In this document: one piece after another, positions 11,576 to 21,886 of the stretch
How positions within the stretch are numbered: the first letter of the stretch is position 1
Layout: each line of letters begins with the position of its first letter
NCBI GenBank assembly: GCA_003202005.1
Contig: QJJF01000002.1
Coordinates: 744,001 to 808,000, forward strand
Direction of reading: 5' to 3'
Source: Williamsia faeni
GTDB taxonomy: Bacteria; Actinomycetota; Actinomycetes; Mycobacteriales; Mycobacteriaceae
DNA: 64,000 nt
Program-made: the position numbers and the translations under genes
The notes under the pieces: model-generated
The model's input: only the letters and a program-made list of their open reading frames with translations
What the model was told of the DNA's origin: nothing
Database searches by the model: none

Positions 11576-12175
11576 CTAGCGCACCGCGGGCAGTGCGCGA
11601 ACAACCAGCACTGCTTGCACCCAGTACAGAACGAACGACCACACGTACATTCCGGTACCCCAGATCAGAAATGCCCAGCCGCAGGGGTAGATGATGTCGC
11701 CGATGATCGAATCCAATTGCCCGGCAAGGATCATCGGAAATCCGTACATCAATGCGAACGTGGCCGCCTTGCCGATGTAGATCGTCGGGAGTGCGGTGAT
11801 CCCCCGGCTCCGCAGCAGGGGCGCCGACGCCAGCAACAACAGATCTCGCCCCACCAGGATCCCGAGCAACCACCACGGGATCATTCCGCGGATCGCGAGC
11901 CCTAGCGGAACCGCGAGCATGTACAGGCGATCGGCGGCCGGATCGAGCAATGCCCCCAGCCTCGACGACTGGTTCATCAGCCTGGCGATCTTGCCGTCCG
12001 CCCAATCCGACAGACCCGCGAAGAACAAGATCGCGAACGCCCAGCCGTCGGCCTCTTCGACCAGCAGTACCCACAAGAAAACCGGTATGAGTACCAGCCG
12101 CAGCCCGCTGAGCAGGTTGGGAACAGTGAATACCCGATCCGACTCTACGACCGGATCCGGATCGGTCTCCTCCAT
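11576..12175 (-). CDS. CDP-alcohol phosphatidyltransferase family protein, PgsA2-like
   Basis: The 199-residue membrane protein joins a CDP-activated lipid to an alcohol in phospholipid synthesis. The family signature is visible as DWADGKIAR, then G and DPAAD about ten residues later. Four to five hydrophobic segments flank it. It is placed between gcvH and secA2 like Rv1822 (pgsA2). Which alcohol it uses (glycerol phosphate, inositol phosphate or other) cannot be read from the sequence. Confidence 0.87.
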   Translation of the reverse strand: MEETDPDPVVESDRVFTVPNLLSGLRLVLIPVFLWVLLVEEADGWAFAILFFAGLSDWADGKIARLMNQSSRLGALLDPAADRLYMLAVPLGLAIRGMIPWWLLGILVGRDLLLLASAPLLRSRGITALPTIYIGKAATFALMYGFPMILAGQLDSIIGDIIYPCGWAFLIWGTGMYVWSFVLYWVQAVLVVRALPAVR

Positions 12176-12223
12176 GCCGACAAGCCTGTCATACCTGCCG
12201 CGCGGGGTTCGCCGCCCCGTGGG

Positions 12224-14686
12224 TCACCGGAAAATTCCGACGATGCCCTGCAGCGCCTTCGCGCCACCGGACGAGAACGGGCTGTCGTGGACCATGTACG
12301 TCCAGGTGGTGGTCGAACGACGAAGGTCGGCCTGGTCCAGGTCGACGCCGTCTGCGGTGATGACGGCTTCGCGGAACGTCTTGCGCGCGTTGTCGACTGC
12401 GTCGCCCGGCAATCTGCTGAACTCGGCGAGGATCAGCTTGTGGAACTCGTCGAGCGGAGATTCACGGCCGATTGATCGCAGGTGGATGCTGGCGCGTACG
12501 TCGGAGACGTATGCCAGATGATCAGCCCAGGCCCGGTCGAGATGGAACAGCATGATCTCGCGGGCAGCCTGCTCGAGCACCTCGTGCGGGATGGGCTCGG
12601 CGGGCGGCACCGGCGTCGTGGCGACGGCGTCCGTGGTCTCCGTGGTCTCCGTGGTCTCCGTATCCGAATTCGTGGCTTCCTCGGTCTTTTCGGCCTTTTC
12701 GTCCTTCTCGGTCTCGTCCTTCTCGACCTCGACGGCCTCGCCGGTCAGTTCGCGGTAGCGGTCGGGCTCGGTTTCTTTGAATTCCTCCAGCGCGGCGTCA
12801 GTGGTCAGGAGGCTCGTGCGGCGTCTGATGATGATCTCGCGCTGCTGGTTCACCAGCTCGTTGTACCGCCAGGTGTTTGCGTGCAGTTCGAGCATCACGC
12901 CCTCGGCGATCCGCTGGGCCTGCTCGATGATGTCGACACCCTTCGACCCCAGGGATCCGTCCTCGGAGGAACTGACCGGATCACGCTTGAGCGTGAGGTT
13001 CCGGGTGACGACGGGATCTTCGACGCTCGAGAAGAACACGGACCGACCGGGGTCGCCCTGGCGTCCCGCGCGTCCACGGAGCTGGTTGTCGAGGCGCTCG
13101 GTGTCGTGACGACCGGTCCCGACCACACATAGGCCCCCGAGTTCGACGACCTCGTCGCGCTCGGGGCTCGATTCGCCGGCATCCTTCTGACCCGCCGACC
13201 CACCCAACTTGATGTCGGTGCCGCGGCCGGCCATCTGGGTCGACACCGTCACCGCATCCTTGGCACCCGCCTCGGCGATGATCTTGGCCTCTTCGGCATC
13301 GTTCTTCGCGTTGAGGACCACGGACTCCACACCGGCGCGGCCGAGCAGGTGGGCGAGTTCTTCTGATTCGGCGACATCGTGTGTGCCGATCAGGACCGGC
13401 TGTCCGGTCTCGTGGATCTCCTTGACGAACTCGACGACTGCCTCGGCCTTGTTCGCCTTGTTGTCGAATACCCGGTCGGTCTCGTCGACGCGGATGTTCT
13501 TGGTGTTCGGCGGGATCTGCGACACCGCGAGCTGATAGAACTGCCGGAGTTGCTCGCCGGCCGCGACCGCGGTACCGGTCATCCCACAAACCTTCGGGTA
13601 TCGGCCGATCAGCGCCTGCACCGTGATCGTGTCGATGACCTCACCCGAATCTGTCTGCGCGAGCCCCTCTTTCAACTCGACTGCGGCCTGGAGTCCGTCC
13701 GGCCAGCGCTGGAGCTGCGCCACGCGACCACGGGAGGCGTTGATCAGGTGGACACCGCCGTCGCGGACGATGTAGTGCACATCGCGCTCGACGAGGATGT
13801 GGGCGTGCATTGCGACATTGACATGCACGAGCGTGGTGCCCACATGCTCTTCGTCGTACAGGTTGATCCCGCCGAGCTCACCCTCGATGAAAGCGGCACC
13901 TTCGTCGGTCAGGTAGACGTTGCGGCCCTCGGGATCGATGTCATAGTGGTTCTTCTTGAGCTTGCCGACGGCGTCGTGGATCGGCTTGTCCGGCACTTCA
14001 CCGATCGCCGAACCGGCCAGGATCAATGGCACCAGCGCCTCGTCGACGAGCACCGAGTCGGCCTCGTCGATGATCGCGACATCCGGCTTCGGAGACACGA
14101 GATCTTCGGGCCGGGTGACGAGTTGGTCGCGCAGCACGTCGAACCCGATCTCGTTGACCGATCCGTAGACGATGTCGGCGTCGTAGGCGACTTTGCGCTC
14201 ATCGCGAGTCGACTTCTCGGACACGGAATCCGAGGTGATGTCGAAGATGTCGAACAGTGGCTTCATCCACGCGGCGTCACGGGTGGCGAGGTAGTCGTTC
14301 ACCGAGATGACGTGGATCCGATGGCCCTGCAACACGAACCCGACCGCTGCGATTGCACCGGCCAGGGTCTTGCCCTCACCGGTGGCCATCTCGATGACGT
14401 CACCCTCGAGCAGACGTAGCGCGCCTTGCAGCTGGACGTCGAAGGGACGCATGTCGAGTGTCCGCTCACCGGCCTCACGAACCAGTGCCAGGAAACGTGC
14501 CCGGTCTTCGCCTTCGGGATCGGTGATGTCGAGTTTTTCCGCGGCCGCGGCGAATTCCTTGTCATCGAGGCCGGAGGCCCACCTGTCGTGGGAGTCGGCC
14601 TTCTTGATGAGCGTCAGGGACTTCGACTGATTGCGCGAGGATTGTGCTCCCAGCAGCCGCCACATGTTGTTCGTGAGCTTTCCCAC
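12224..14686 (-). CDS. secA2: Accessory Sec translocase ATPase SecA2
   Basis: SecA2 drives export of a subset of proteins in mycolate-containing actinobacteria. The 820-residue protein has Walker [16 protein letters not shown] (about residue 100), the Walker B-like [12 protein letters not shown], and [11 protein letters not shown]. It also has [12 protein letters not shown] with [30 protein letters not shown], all typical of SecA. It lacks the SecA1 zinc-binding tail. A Glu/Lys/Thr-rich insert (about residues 655-705, ETTETTETT) is encoded partly by a 9-base tandem repeat. I prefer the GTG at 14686, nine bases after AAGGAG, over the ATG at 14710, which has no ribosome site. Confidence 0.93.
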   Translation of the reverse strand: MGKLTNNMWRLLGAQSSRNQSKSLTLIKKADSHDRWASGLDDKEFAAAAEKLDITDPEGEDRARFLALVREAGERTLDMRPFDVQLQGALRLLEGDVIEMATGEGKTLAGAIAAVGFVLQGHRIHVISVNDYLATRDAAWMKPLFDIFDITSDSVSEKSTRDERKVAYDADIVYGSVNEIGFDVLRDQLVTRPEDLVSPKPDVAIIDEADSVLVDEALVPLILAGSAIGEVPDKPIHDAVGKLKKNHYDIDPEGRNVYLTDEGAAFIEGELGGINLYDEEHVGTTLVHVNVAMHAHILVERDVHYIVRDGGVHLINASRGRVAQLQRWPDGLQAAVELKEGLAQTDSGEVIDTITVQALIGRYPKVCGMTGTAVAAGEQLRQFYQLAVSQIPPNTKNIRVDETDRVFDNKANKAEAVVEFVKEIHETGQPVLIGTHDVAESEELAHLLGRAGVESVVLNAKNDAEEAKIIAEAGAKDAVTVSTQMAGRGTDIKLGGSAGQKDAGESSPERDEVVELGGLCVVGTGRHDTERLDNQLRGRAGRQGDPGRSVFFSSVEDPVVTRNLTLKRDPVSSSEDGSLGSKGVDIIEQAQRIAEGVMLELHANTWRYNELVNQQREIIIRRRTSLLTTDAALEEFKETEPDRYRELTGEAVEVEKDETEKDEKAEKTEEATNSDTETTETTETTDAVATTPVPPAEPIPHEVLEQAAREIMLFHLDRAWADHLAYVSDVRASIHLRSIGRESPLDEFHKLILAEFSRLPGDAVDNARKTFREAVITADGVDLDQADLRRSTTTWTYMVHDSPFSSGGAKALQGIVGIFR
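12633..12659. repeat. Three 9-base tandem repeats inside secA2
   Basis: GTGGTCTCC is repeated exactly three times (12633, 12642, 12651). On the coding strand it encodes Glu-Thr-Thr repeats in an acidic linker. Copy-number change would alter linker length without shifting frame. Confidence 0.85.
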
Positions 14687-14743
14687 CGAGCCGTACTCCT
14701 TAGTCCACATGACGCGTTGCTATGACAAAACTGCCGTCCTCCA

Positions 14744-14780
14744 CCGTACGCGGAAGACGTTTCGCAATAACCGTACGCGG
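14744..14780. repeat. 10-bp direct repeat in the secA2 divergent region
   Basis: CCGTACGCGG occurs at 14744-14753 and 14771-14780, in the space between secA2 and the divergent membrane-protein gene. The 27-base centre spacing is near three helical turns minus a few bases. It could be a pair of regulator sites; chance is not excluded. Confidence 0.35.
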
Positions 14781-14875
14781 CGAGGTTGGACGCTGGCCCG
14801 GGCTCCGTCCACTACCGTGCTGGTCACAGTGCCAATAGGATGCGACAGGCAACAGAATTCGAGCCGGAGGTCTCC

Positions 14876-16438
14876 ATGGGCACAACTCGCGGCCCAGTGA
14901 GGTCGCCGGTATTTCGACAGACAGCTCGAGCGACGCTCGCTGGTGCAATGCTGGGCTGCGGTGTGGGCCTCGGCGCCTACAACCATTGGGTCGTCGCGTT
15001 GGTGGTCGGCGTTCCGCTGGCCGTGGCCGCGATTGTCGTGGCGCCCCGCCCACGCCGCATCGACGGGCTGGTGACCGGTGGTCATTCCGCCGTCAACATC
15101 CCCGTGTCGGTCGAGGCGGTGACCCGATCGAGTCTGGACGCCTCCAATGTCCAGCCGACGCTGGTCACCGCGACCATCTCTCCGCCCAACGACACCGAGT
15201 ACCGGGCCCGGTGGTTGTCGGCGATGCCGAAAGGCATGGTCGCCGATCTCCTGCACGACGCCGACAACCGCCTACCGTCGAGCTTCATCCCGGAGCGACC
15301 GAATGTGGCGTTGACGGACGAGAGCGACCCGGCGCCCGCGCAGGACATCGAGTTCGGCGATCACCCGGCCAAACCAACCGTTCTCCTGCCGGTGCTCACC
15401 ATCGGTGTCGCCGCGGCCTTGTTCTTCGGTGTGGGCACCGGCTGGCACGTCTCGGTCTCGTTGCCCGACACCGGGATCTCGTCCATCGGTTCCGGCGACG
15501 AGTCGGTTCGCCCGCCACAGGAACGGGTCGATGTCATGCTGGCCGAGGTCGGGAAACTGGGACCGGGCGCGTCGAACAACATCTTCACCTTGAGTCTCGG
15601 CACCGATGGCAACGACCGGATCCAGATCTATGATCCGGCCACCGGGGAGTCGATCAGCATGAACTACTCATCGAGCAGCGACAGCTGGTACGGACCGAGC
15701 CGATCCAGTACCCCGTGGCGGACGCCGCGTACCTTCCGGGCCGACGAGCTGTCCAAGATGCAATTCACCACCATCGTCGACCGGATGGGCGCGGCGCTAC
15801 CCGAGAAATCCCGCGATTTCCAGTCGATGGAGATCGCCCGCAGCGGGGACGATCTACCCGTCTTGGCGACCGCGACGTTCGGTGAGAGCTACCCCGACGA
15901 ACTCGAGATCCAGGCTGATACCGACGGGAACATCGCGGTCTGGTTCGACCCCGCCGACTTCGGGGCCGCGATGACGCTCGCACAGGAGACGATGACCAAA
16001 GCCGGTCTGCCCACCGACCTTCCGATCATCGACCGGTTCGAGATCCGGGGAACGGTCTCGGGAACACCGATCATGCGGGCCGGGGAGATCCAGAACTCCG
16101 GTGGCGTGCTGATCGACTTCACCGCCCCGGACCGCACCGGATCGTTGAGCATCGTCCCCGGCTTCTTCCCGACTATGCGATCCTCGGACAACACTTCCGG
16201 CGGGACGAGGGAAGGATCGGTGGCTTTCGACGACCTGTCCGCGGACACCTTCGACGCGGTCCGCGACGACTACATGCGCCGCTATCAGGTCGACGCATTC
16301 GACCGCGCCGCCGTCGATATCCAGACCTCGTATCAGTACGTGCTGCAGGATTATCAGACCACGATGATGGTGCAGGTCGGTCCCGATGATCCCATCGCGT
16401 ACTACACCCTCGACGGGCAGTTCCTCGGCGAAGATTGA
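14876..16438 (+). CDS. Membrane protein of unknown function
   Basis: The 520-residue protein starts at the ATG at 14876 behind GGAGGT; the open frame upstream is not needed. It has two hydrophobic segments near residues 17-50 (LAGAMLGCGVGLGAYN and VALVVGVPLAVAAIVVA). Another is at about 165-183 (VLLPVLTIGVAAALFFGVG). A large, probably extracytoplasmic C-terminal region of about 330 residues follows, with no motif I recognise. It is transcribed away from secA2. Its stop codon lies inside a 21-base tandem repeat. Confidence 0.8.
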   Translation: MGTTRGPVRSPVFRQTARATLAGAMLGCGVGLGAYNHWVVALVVGVPLAVAAIVVAPRPRRIDGLVTGGHSAVNIPVSVEAVTRSSLDASNVQPTLVTATISPPNDTEYRARWLSAMPKGMVADLLHDADNRLPSSFIPERPNVALTDESDPAPAQDIEFGDHPAKPTVLLPVLTIGVAAALFFGVGTGWHVSVSLPDTGISSIGSGDESVRPPQERVDVMLAEVGKLGPGASNNIFTLSLGTDGNDRIQIYDPATGESISMNYSSSSDSWYGPSRSSTPWRTPRTFRADELSKMQFTTIVDRMGAALPEKSRDFQSMEIARSGDDLPVLATATFGESYPDELEIQADTDGNIAVWFDPADFGAAMTLAQETMTKAGLPTDLPIIDRFEIRGTVSGTPIMRAGEIQNSGGVLIDFTAPDRTGSLSIVPGFFPTMRSSDNTSGGTREGSVAFDDLSADTFDAVRDDYMRRYQVDAFDRAAVDIQTSYQYVLQDYQTTMMVQVGPDDPIAYYTLDGQFLGED

Positions 16439-16481
16439 GAGTTCCTCAGCGACGATTGAGAGTTCCTCAGCGACGGTTGAG
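16421..16481. repeat. Tandem 21-base repeat carrying the stop codon
   Basis: Units begin at 16421, 16442 and 16463, the last being slightly shortened. Each starts TTCCTC(G/A)GCGA and contains TTGAG. In the frame of the upstream gene every copy encodes Phe-Leu-(Gly/Ser)-(Glu/Asp)-X-stop, so the end of the gene, including its stop, has been copied twice downstream. Confidence 0.85.
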
Positions 16482-16498
16482 TTCCCAAGGGTGGAGCG

Positions 16499-17659
16499 TC
16501 ATTCGGCCTCGAGTGCCCGCCGTCGGCCGGCCTCGATCTCGTCGAAGGCCTGCTGCTGTGGGTGCACGCTGCCCCGGGCCGCCAGTCCGGTGACGATCCG
16601 GTGGATCTCGTCGAGATAGTCGGCCTGTTCACCGCCCTGCGAGGCTCGCGCGTTGTCGAGCAGCGACAGCGCGGTCGAGAGTTCTTCCTGATCACCGGAA
16701 CCCAGAAGTCCGGAACCGATTGCGCGGCCATATCTCTCACACTCGGCCCACGCCTTGCCGGCATCGACGACTGATTGCTGATACTCATCGGCACGATCGA
16801 GACTCTTCGGGAACTCATCGGTCCGCAGATCCTGCGCCCTGGCCAGCGCGGTGTGGAAGTTGGCGACCGATTCGACGGATACGTCGGTGACGGCCGGATA
16901 CCGAAGCACCAACTCGGGTTCGAGTTCGTATTGGGCGTAGTCGACGAGTATCGCGTCGTGCTGGCGGCAAGCGGCCTGCCACAACCGCTGCGCTGCTTCC
17001 TTGCTGCCGGCGTTGGCAATACGGGGAACCGTGCGACCCAGGCCGGCGTCCGCCGGACGATAGCCGGGCTGGGCGGCCGCAGGTACAGCCAGATCGCCGG
17101 CATTAGCGCCGTCACTTCCGTTGCCGATCAACACTTTCCGTTTGGATGGTCGGTGGGCACGCAACCGGGCGAGCACCTCCGCGGCCGCCGGATCGGATTC
17201 GATGACGGCGACCTGCCACTCCTGATCGGGATTGCTCGCGAACCGGAGTTGTAGGTAGCGGCACCCCTTGATTCGGAATTGGTCGGTGCGGCTCGACCGC
17301 GACATCGATGTGTCGGCGGATAGTTCGGTGCTCTGCCTGACCGATAGCAGATCGTCCAGGGGGAACGAATTGATCGCCACGCCGGCGTTGCCGAGGTGCA
17401 CCGCCGTGTCGTCGACCGTCAGGCTGACTGCAGGGAGATCGATCACTCGCCCGAGCGCGGCGATCAGCAGACCCAGGCCCAAGGTGGCGATCACCGCGGC
17501 TCCGGTGGCCTTCGGGTCCACGTCGGCGATGGTCAGCACAACCAGTTCGAGCATCGCGGTTATCGCCAGCGCACTCGCCAAGGTGGCCAGACGATCATGG
17601 ACCTGTCGCCGGTATTCGGTTCGACAGGTGACCGATACCGGACCTGTTCTGCTCGCCAC
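16499..17659 (-). CDS. Membrane protein of unknown function
   Basis: The 386-residue protein begins at a GTG behind GGGAGGC. Two adjacent membrane segments lie at residues 26-46 (LATLASALAITAMLELVVLTIA) and 52-70 (TGAAVIATLGLGLLIAALG). A soluble region with a few Trp and many Ala/Glu helices follows (AAQRLWQAACRQHDAILVDYA; ALARAQDLR). I recognise no catalytic motif. It is divergent from the SARP regulator gene, with 124 bases between, and convergent with the preceding membrane-protein gene. Confidence 0.75.
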   Translation of the reverse strand: MASRTGPVSVTCRTEYRRQVHDRLATLASALAITAMLELVVLTIADVDPKATGAAVIATLGLGLLIAALGRVIDLPAVSLTVDDTAVHLGNAGVAINSFPLDDLLSVRQSTELSADTSMSRSSRTDQFRIKGCRYLQLRFASNPDQEWQVAVIESDPAAAEVLARLRAHRPSKRKVLIGNGSDGANAGDLAVPAAAQPGYRPADAGLGRTVPRIANAGSKEAAQRLWQAACRQHDAILVDYAQYELEPELVLRYPAVTDVSVESVANFHTALARAQDLRTDEFPKSLDRADEYQQSVVDAGKAWAECERYGRAIGSGLLGSGDQEELSTALSLLDNARASQGGEQADYLDEIHRIVTGLAARGSVHPQQQAFDEIEAGRRRALEAE

Positions 17660-17783
17660 GTCGTGCCTCCCCCAGGTCCGCTGCGCTCGACGGGCAACGA
17701 TGTGGACTGGATTTTACCCACCTGGGCCGGCGACATGGCCGCTGAACACCCCGAATGTCTCTGCCGGTGCTTAAACTACCCGG

Positions 17784-20700
17784 GTGAGCGTGCGCCGATA
17801 TTCGCTGTTCGGAGGCCTGTCGGCCACGATCGATGGCGCCGATGCCGCTGTGGGCACGCGCAAACAACGTGCTGTTCTCGCGCAATTGATCCTTGCCGCC
17901 GGACGAGTTGTCACCAGCGATCGGCTGATCGACGGAATCTGGGGTGATGCCGCACCAGATCGCGCCGAGGCCTCCCTTCAGGCATACGTCTCCGGCCTGC
18001 GCCGGATCCTCGAACCCGAGCGTGCCCCTCGCGCCCAGCCGAGCGTGCTGGTCACCAGAGGTTCTGGATACGCCCTGGTCACCACAGATGACGAGGTGGA
18101 CCTGAGCCGCTTCACCCGCGCCATCGAGCGCGCCCGCGATCTGCACGCCCACCACGAATCAGACACTGCGGCAGCCGAATTGCGGTCCGCGCTCGACATG
18201 TATGCACCGCTGCTCCCCGAGTTCGAAGGCTTGTCCTTCCGGGACGAAGCCGCGCAGCACGTCACCCGCCTGCACGCTGCCGCGCTCGAGTTGTCGTACG
18301 AGATCCGCCTCGACCTCGGTGAGACCCAGCTGCTGGCGACAGACCTGGAACAGGCACTGAGGAAACAGCCTCTCAATGAGGGTCTCTGGGCGTTGCTCGC
18401 GATATCCCGTTACCGGATGGGTCGACAATCCGATGCCCTCGCCGCGGTTGCCGATGCCCGCCGGATCCTCTCGGATCAGATCGGCGTCGACCCCGGCCCC
18501 ACCCTGCGCGCTCTCGAGAAAGACATCCTCGCCCAGGCCCCACATCTGAACCCGCGTCAGCACGCGAGTCAGAACGCCGCCAGGTCGGCACCGGTGGCCG
18601 CAGAACCGAGCGTCACCAACCCCCGGGACACCCGGGACACACAGCCGGCACCGCACACCGACCTGCCACTCATCGGCAGAATCGACGAGCTCGCCCGGAT
18701 CAGCAGCGCGATCTCCGCCGCATCCGGCGGCGCCGGCTCGGTCATCATCGTGGAGGGCGAGGCCGGGGCAGGCAAGACCTCGCTGATCGACGCCGCCACC
18801 CACCACCCACGGCGTCCCGACCACACCCTCACCGTGTGGGGACCTTGCCTGGAAGGTGGCGCCGCACCGGCGATGTGGCCGTGGATCACGATTGTGAGCG
18901 AGCTGGTGCCAAAGCTGACGGACGCCGAACGAGAGATGTTGTCCGGCAACGAACTCGGTGAGCTCATCGACGGCCGGGACGCGATCTCACAGCAGCCCGA
19001 GGTCCGGGATGCGGCAGCCAGATTCAGACTTCACACGCAGGTCACAGCACTCCTGGCGCAGTTGTCCAACCGCATCCCATTGATCGTTGTCCTCGACGAC
19101 ATCCAGTGGGCCGACAGTGCTTCACTCGAACTCGTCTCACATGTGGCGAAGGCGCAGCTCGCTCATGTGGTCGTGATCTGTGCGATCCGCTCCGGCGACG
19201 GACGCGCCCGCGAAACGGTCCGGAACACACTCGCCGAACTCAGTCGTCTACCGTCCCAGCTGCGTATCGCCGTCGGCCCCCTCGGCAACAACGACATCGG
19301 CGAACTCATCCTTCGCGAAACGGGCCGGCGTCCTATCCCCCAAGTTGTCGAGTCGGTGAGCCGGCGCACCAAGGGGAACGCATTCTTTGCCCGCGAACTC
19401 GCACGCACCCTGACCGACGACGGCGAACTCGCACTACTCTCCGCCGCTGCACCCGGCAGTGTTCCCGCCGGGGTGCGAGACGTGGTCCGCGGTCGCCTGG
19501 ACCAGATGCCGACCGAGACGATGGAACTGCTCGAGGTCGCCGCGTTGATCGGCAAGCGGGTGGATCTCGAATTACTCGCCGGCGCAGCATCTATGCCGAT
19601 CGGTACCGTCCTGGACACCCTCGAACCTGCCGAGGCACACTCGGTGATCGAGACCGGTGACAACGACCCGTACACGATCTACTTTGCCCACGACCTCGTT
19701 CGCGAAGCCATTGTCGAGAGCATTCCGCCCCTTCGTGCCCGTCGCCTGCACATGAAGATCGCCGGGCATCTCACCCGAACCGGAGCGAGCTCGCGACTCG
19801 GAGAGCTTGCCCATCATCTGTGGTCGGCCGGTCCGCTGTCCGAGCGTCAGGTCACCGCGCGCGCTCTCCTGGCCGCCGCGCAGGAATCGTTGATGGGCTT
19901 CTCCTACGAATCCGCGCAGTCACAACTCGAGGCATGTATCTCGCTGGCACGGGCCGACGGTGACGAGAGGCTCGAACTCGAGGCGATCGGTCTCCTGGTT
20001 GCGGTGATCGGCGCCCGTGACGGGTATCTGGCCGCGGCCACCGAGTACTTCGACCGCGGTGAGCAACTCGCGGCGTCGATCGGAGACCTGCGCAACGTTG
20101 CGGACTTCCGCTACTCCCGCTGGGCATCCTGTTCACAGTCACTGGCGCTCGACCGCGCACAAGAGCTCGCGGCCGAGATGTACCACGCGGCAATGGAATC
20201 GGACGATCCGGCAATCGAGATCATCGGATATCAGGCGTGGGGCGTGAATGAATGGGACCGGGGCAAGATCGGCAGTTCCCACCGATCGCTCGCCCACGCC
20301 CAGGAGATCCGCAAACGGCTGGACCGGACCTCGATGCACGGACTACAGCACGACTGGGACCTGCTCGGCCAGGCATTTTTCGCCTGGATGACCACCATGC
20401 ATGTCGGTTTCGAATCCGGACGGGACTATTTCCAACGCTTCATCCGCAGGACACCGGACGCATACGGACGCAATGCTGCCTGTAGTTTTGCGATGCTTGC
20501 CGGAGCGTTGTCCGCCCAGCCACAGTGGACGGCCGACATCGGCCGAGTGTGGCTGGCGTCGGTGGCGGACGGACCCTTCGACTTCCTGCGCGCATTCAGC
20601 GAATCAACGTTCCGGTGTGCCGAGGTGATGCTCGGCGACCACGAGCGAGGCCTGGACCGTCTGCACGAGTTGCGCCCGGCTGTGGAGTCCGGACCGAACA

Positions 20701-20987
20701 CCGGCGGCTCGGCGTACTACGGCCTGTACGCCGAGGCCGCGTTGACCGCAGGACGCCTCGATGACGCGGCAGAGTTGCTCGAGGCCGCGCAGCGGCACCT
20801 GCTGACCTTCGGCCAGCGGTATGCAGAACCGCATCTGTACCTCACCATCGCCCGCCATCAGGACGCCATCGGTGATCGGGAATCCGCACGGACCATGTAC
20901 TCGAAAGCCCGCGATGTGGCCGGCAATCAGGAGTCGACAACACTTCTGCAACGCATCGAGAGTTTCGCCCCGAAGTTCGCCCGGTGA
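17784..20987 (+). CDS. SARP/AfsR-type regulator with AAA ATPase domain
   Basis: The 1067-residue protein has four parts. The N-terminal OmpR-like winged helix covers about residues 5-90 (GTRKQRAVLAQLILAAGRVV; LQAYVSGLRRIL). The bacterial transcriptional activator domain covers about 95-250. An AAA ATPase follows, with Walker A GEAGAGKTS near 324 and Walker B LIVVLDDIQWAD near 435. The long C-terminal part is TPR-like. Such proteins are ATP-dependent activators, often of secondary metabolism, but no biosynthetic cluster is adjacent. The GTG start has no strong ribosome site. The target may be the divergent membrane-protein gene. Confidence 0.9.
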   Translation: MSVRRYSLFGGLSATIDGADAAVGTRKQRAVLAQLILAAGRVVTSDRLIDGIWGDAAPDRAEASLQAYVSGLRRILEPERAPRAQPSVLVTRGSGYALVTTDDEVDLSRFTRAIERARDLHAHHESDTAAAELRSALDMYAPLLPEFEGLSFRDEAAQHVTRLHAAALELSYEIRLDLGETQLLATDLEQALRKQPLNEGLWALLAISRYRMGRQSDALAAVADARRILSDQIGVDPGPTLRALEKDILAQAPHLNPRQHASQNAARSAPVAAEPSVTNPRDTRDTQPAPHTDLPLIGRIDELARISSAISAASGGAGSVIIVEGEAGAGKTSLIDAATHHPRRPDHTLTVWGPCLEGGAAPAMWPWITIVSELVPKLTDAEREMLSGNELGELIDGRDAISQQPEVRDAAARFRLHTQVTALLAQLSNRIPLIVVLDDIQWADSASLELVSHVAKAQLAHVVVICAIRSGDGRARETVRNTLAELSRLPSQLRIAVGPLGNNDIGELILRETGRRPIPQVVESVSRRTKGNAFFARELARTLTDDGELALLSAAAPGSVPAGVRDVVRGRLDQMPTETMELLEVAALIGKRVDLELLAGAASMPIGTVLDTLEPAEAHSVIETGDNDPYTIYFAHDLVREAIVESIPPLRARRLHMKIAGHLTRTGASSRLGELAHHLWSAGPLSERQVTARALLAAAQESLMGFSYESAQSQLEACISLARADGDERLELEAIGLLVAVIGARDGYLAAATEYFDRGEQLAASIGDLRNVADFRYSRWASCSQSLALDRAQELAAEMYHAAMESDDPAIEIIGYQAWGVNEWDRGKIGSSHRSLAHAQEIRKRLDRTSMHGLQHDWDLLGQAFFAWMTTMHVGFESGRDYFQRFIRRTPDAYGRNAACSFAMLAGALSAQPQWTADIGRVWLASVADGPFDFLRAFSESTFRCAEVMLGDHERGLDRLHELRPAVESGPNTGGSAYYGLYAEAALTAGRLDDAAELLEAAQRHLLTFGQRYAEPHLYLTIARHQDAIGDRESARTMYSKARDVAGNQESTTLLQRIESFAPKFAR

Positions 20988-21004
20988 GCCAGTAGGCTTC
21001 TTCA

Positions 21005-21886
21005 ATGGGAAAGACAGGGTCCACGGGTAAGAGCGCCGCCAAGAAGAAGACCTCGAGCAAGGCGAAGAACCCGAAGCCGAAGAAGATCCCCGATGACATC
21101 TACGAGGCCGAACTCTTCCGTCTGCAAACGGAGTTCGTCAAACTGCAGGAGTGGGTCAAGGAGACCCGGGCCCGGGTGGTTGTCGTCTTCGAAGGGCGTG
21201 ATGCCGCCGGCAAGGGTGGCACGATCAAGCGGATCACCGAATATCTCTCCCCTCGCGTTGTCCGGGTGGCCGCTCTGCCCGCACCCACCGACCGCGAGCG
21301 CGGTCAGTGGTACTACCAGCGGTATATCGCCCACCTGCCGGCGCCCGGTGAGATCACCCTTTTCGACCGCTCCTGGTACAACCGGGCAGGCGTCGAGAAG
21401 GTCATGGGTTTCTGTACACCACAAGAACATTCGCTCTTCCTGCGCCAGACACCGGTGTTCGAGCAGATGATTCTCGACGACGGGATCCTCTTGCGGAAGT
21501 ACTGGTTCTCGGTGTCCGACGGCGAGCAGCTCCGGCGGTTCCGGTCCCGACTCGGTGATCCGGTGCGCCAGTGGAAACTGAGTCCGATGGACCTCGAATC
21601 CGTCTACCGATGGGAAGACTATTCCCGCGCCAAAGACGAGATGATGGTCCATACAGACACCCCCAACAGTCCCTGGTACATCGTCGAGTCCGACGTCAAG
21701 AAGCACGCGCGGCTCAACATGATGTCGCACCTGTTGTCGACGATCGCCTACACCGACGTCGAGAAGCCGAGAGTCGAACTGCCCGAACGTCCTATCGACA
21801 CCGGAACCTACCGGCGTCCCTCCCGTGAGATCAGCACCTACGTCCCGAACCACGTAGCCGAGCTGATGGGTGACATCGAAACCTGA
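21005..21886 (+). CDS. ppk2: Polyphosphate kinase 2
   Basis: PPK2 moves phosphate between polyphosphate and nucleoside diphosphates, mainly making GTP or ATP from polyP. The 293-residue protein has Walker A FEGRDAAGKGGT (residues 62-73), the Walker B-like LFDRSWYNRAG (about 120-130) and a lid region with DRERGQWYYQRY. These fit a single-domain class I enzyme. A lysine-rich tail (residues 9-27) precedes the domain. The stop overlaps the next start by one base (TGATG), suggesting coupling. Confidence 0.95.
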   Translation: MGKTGSTGKSAAKKKTSSKAKNPKPKKIPDDIYEAELFRLQTEFVKLQEWVKETRARVVVVFEGRDAAGKGGTIKRITEYLSPRVVRVAALPAPTDRERGQWYYQRYIAHLPAPGEITLFDRSWYNRAGVEKVMGFCTPQEHSLFLRQTPVFEQMILDDGILLRKYWFSVSDGEQLRRFRSRLGDPVRQWKLSPMDLESVYRWEDYSRAKDEMMVHTDTPNSPWYIVESDVKKHARLNMMSHLLSTIAYTDVEKPRVELPERPIDTGTYRRPSREISTYVPNHVAELMGDIET

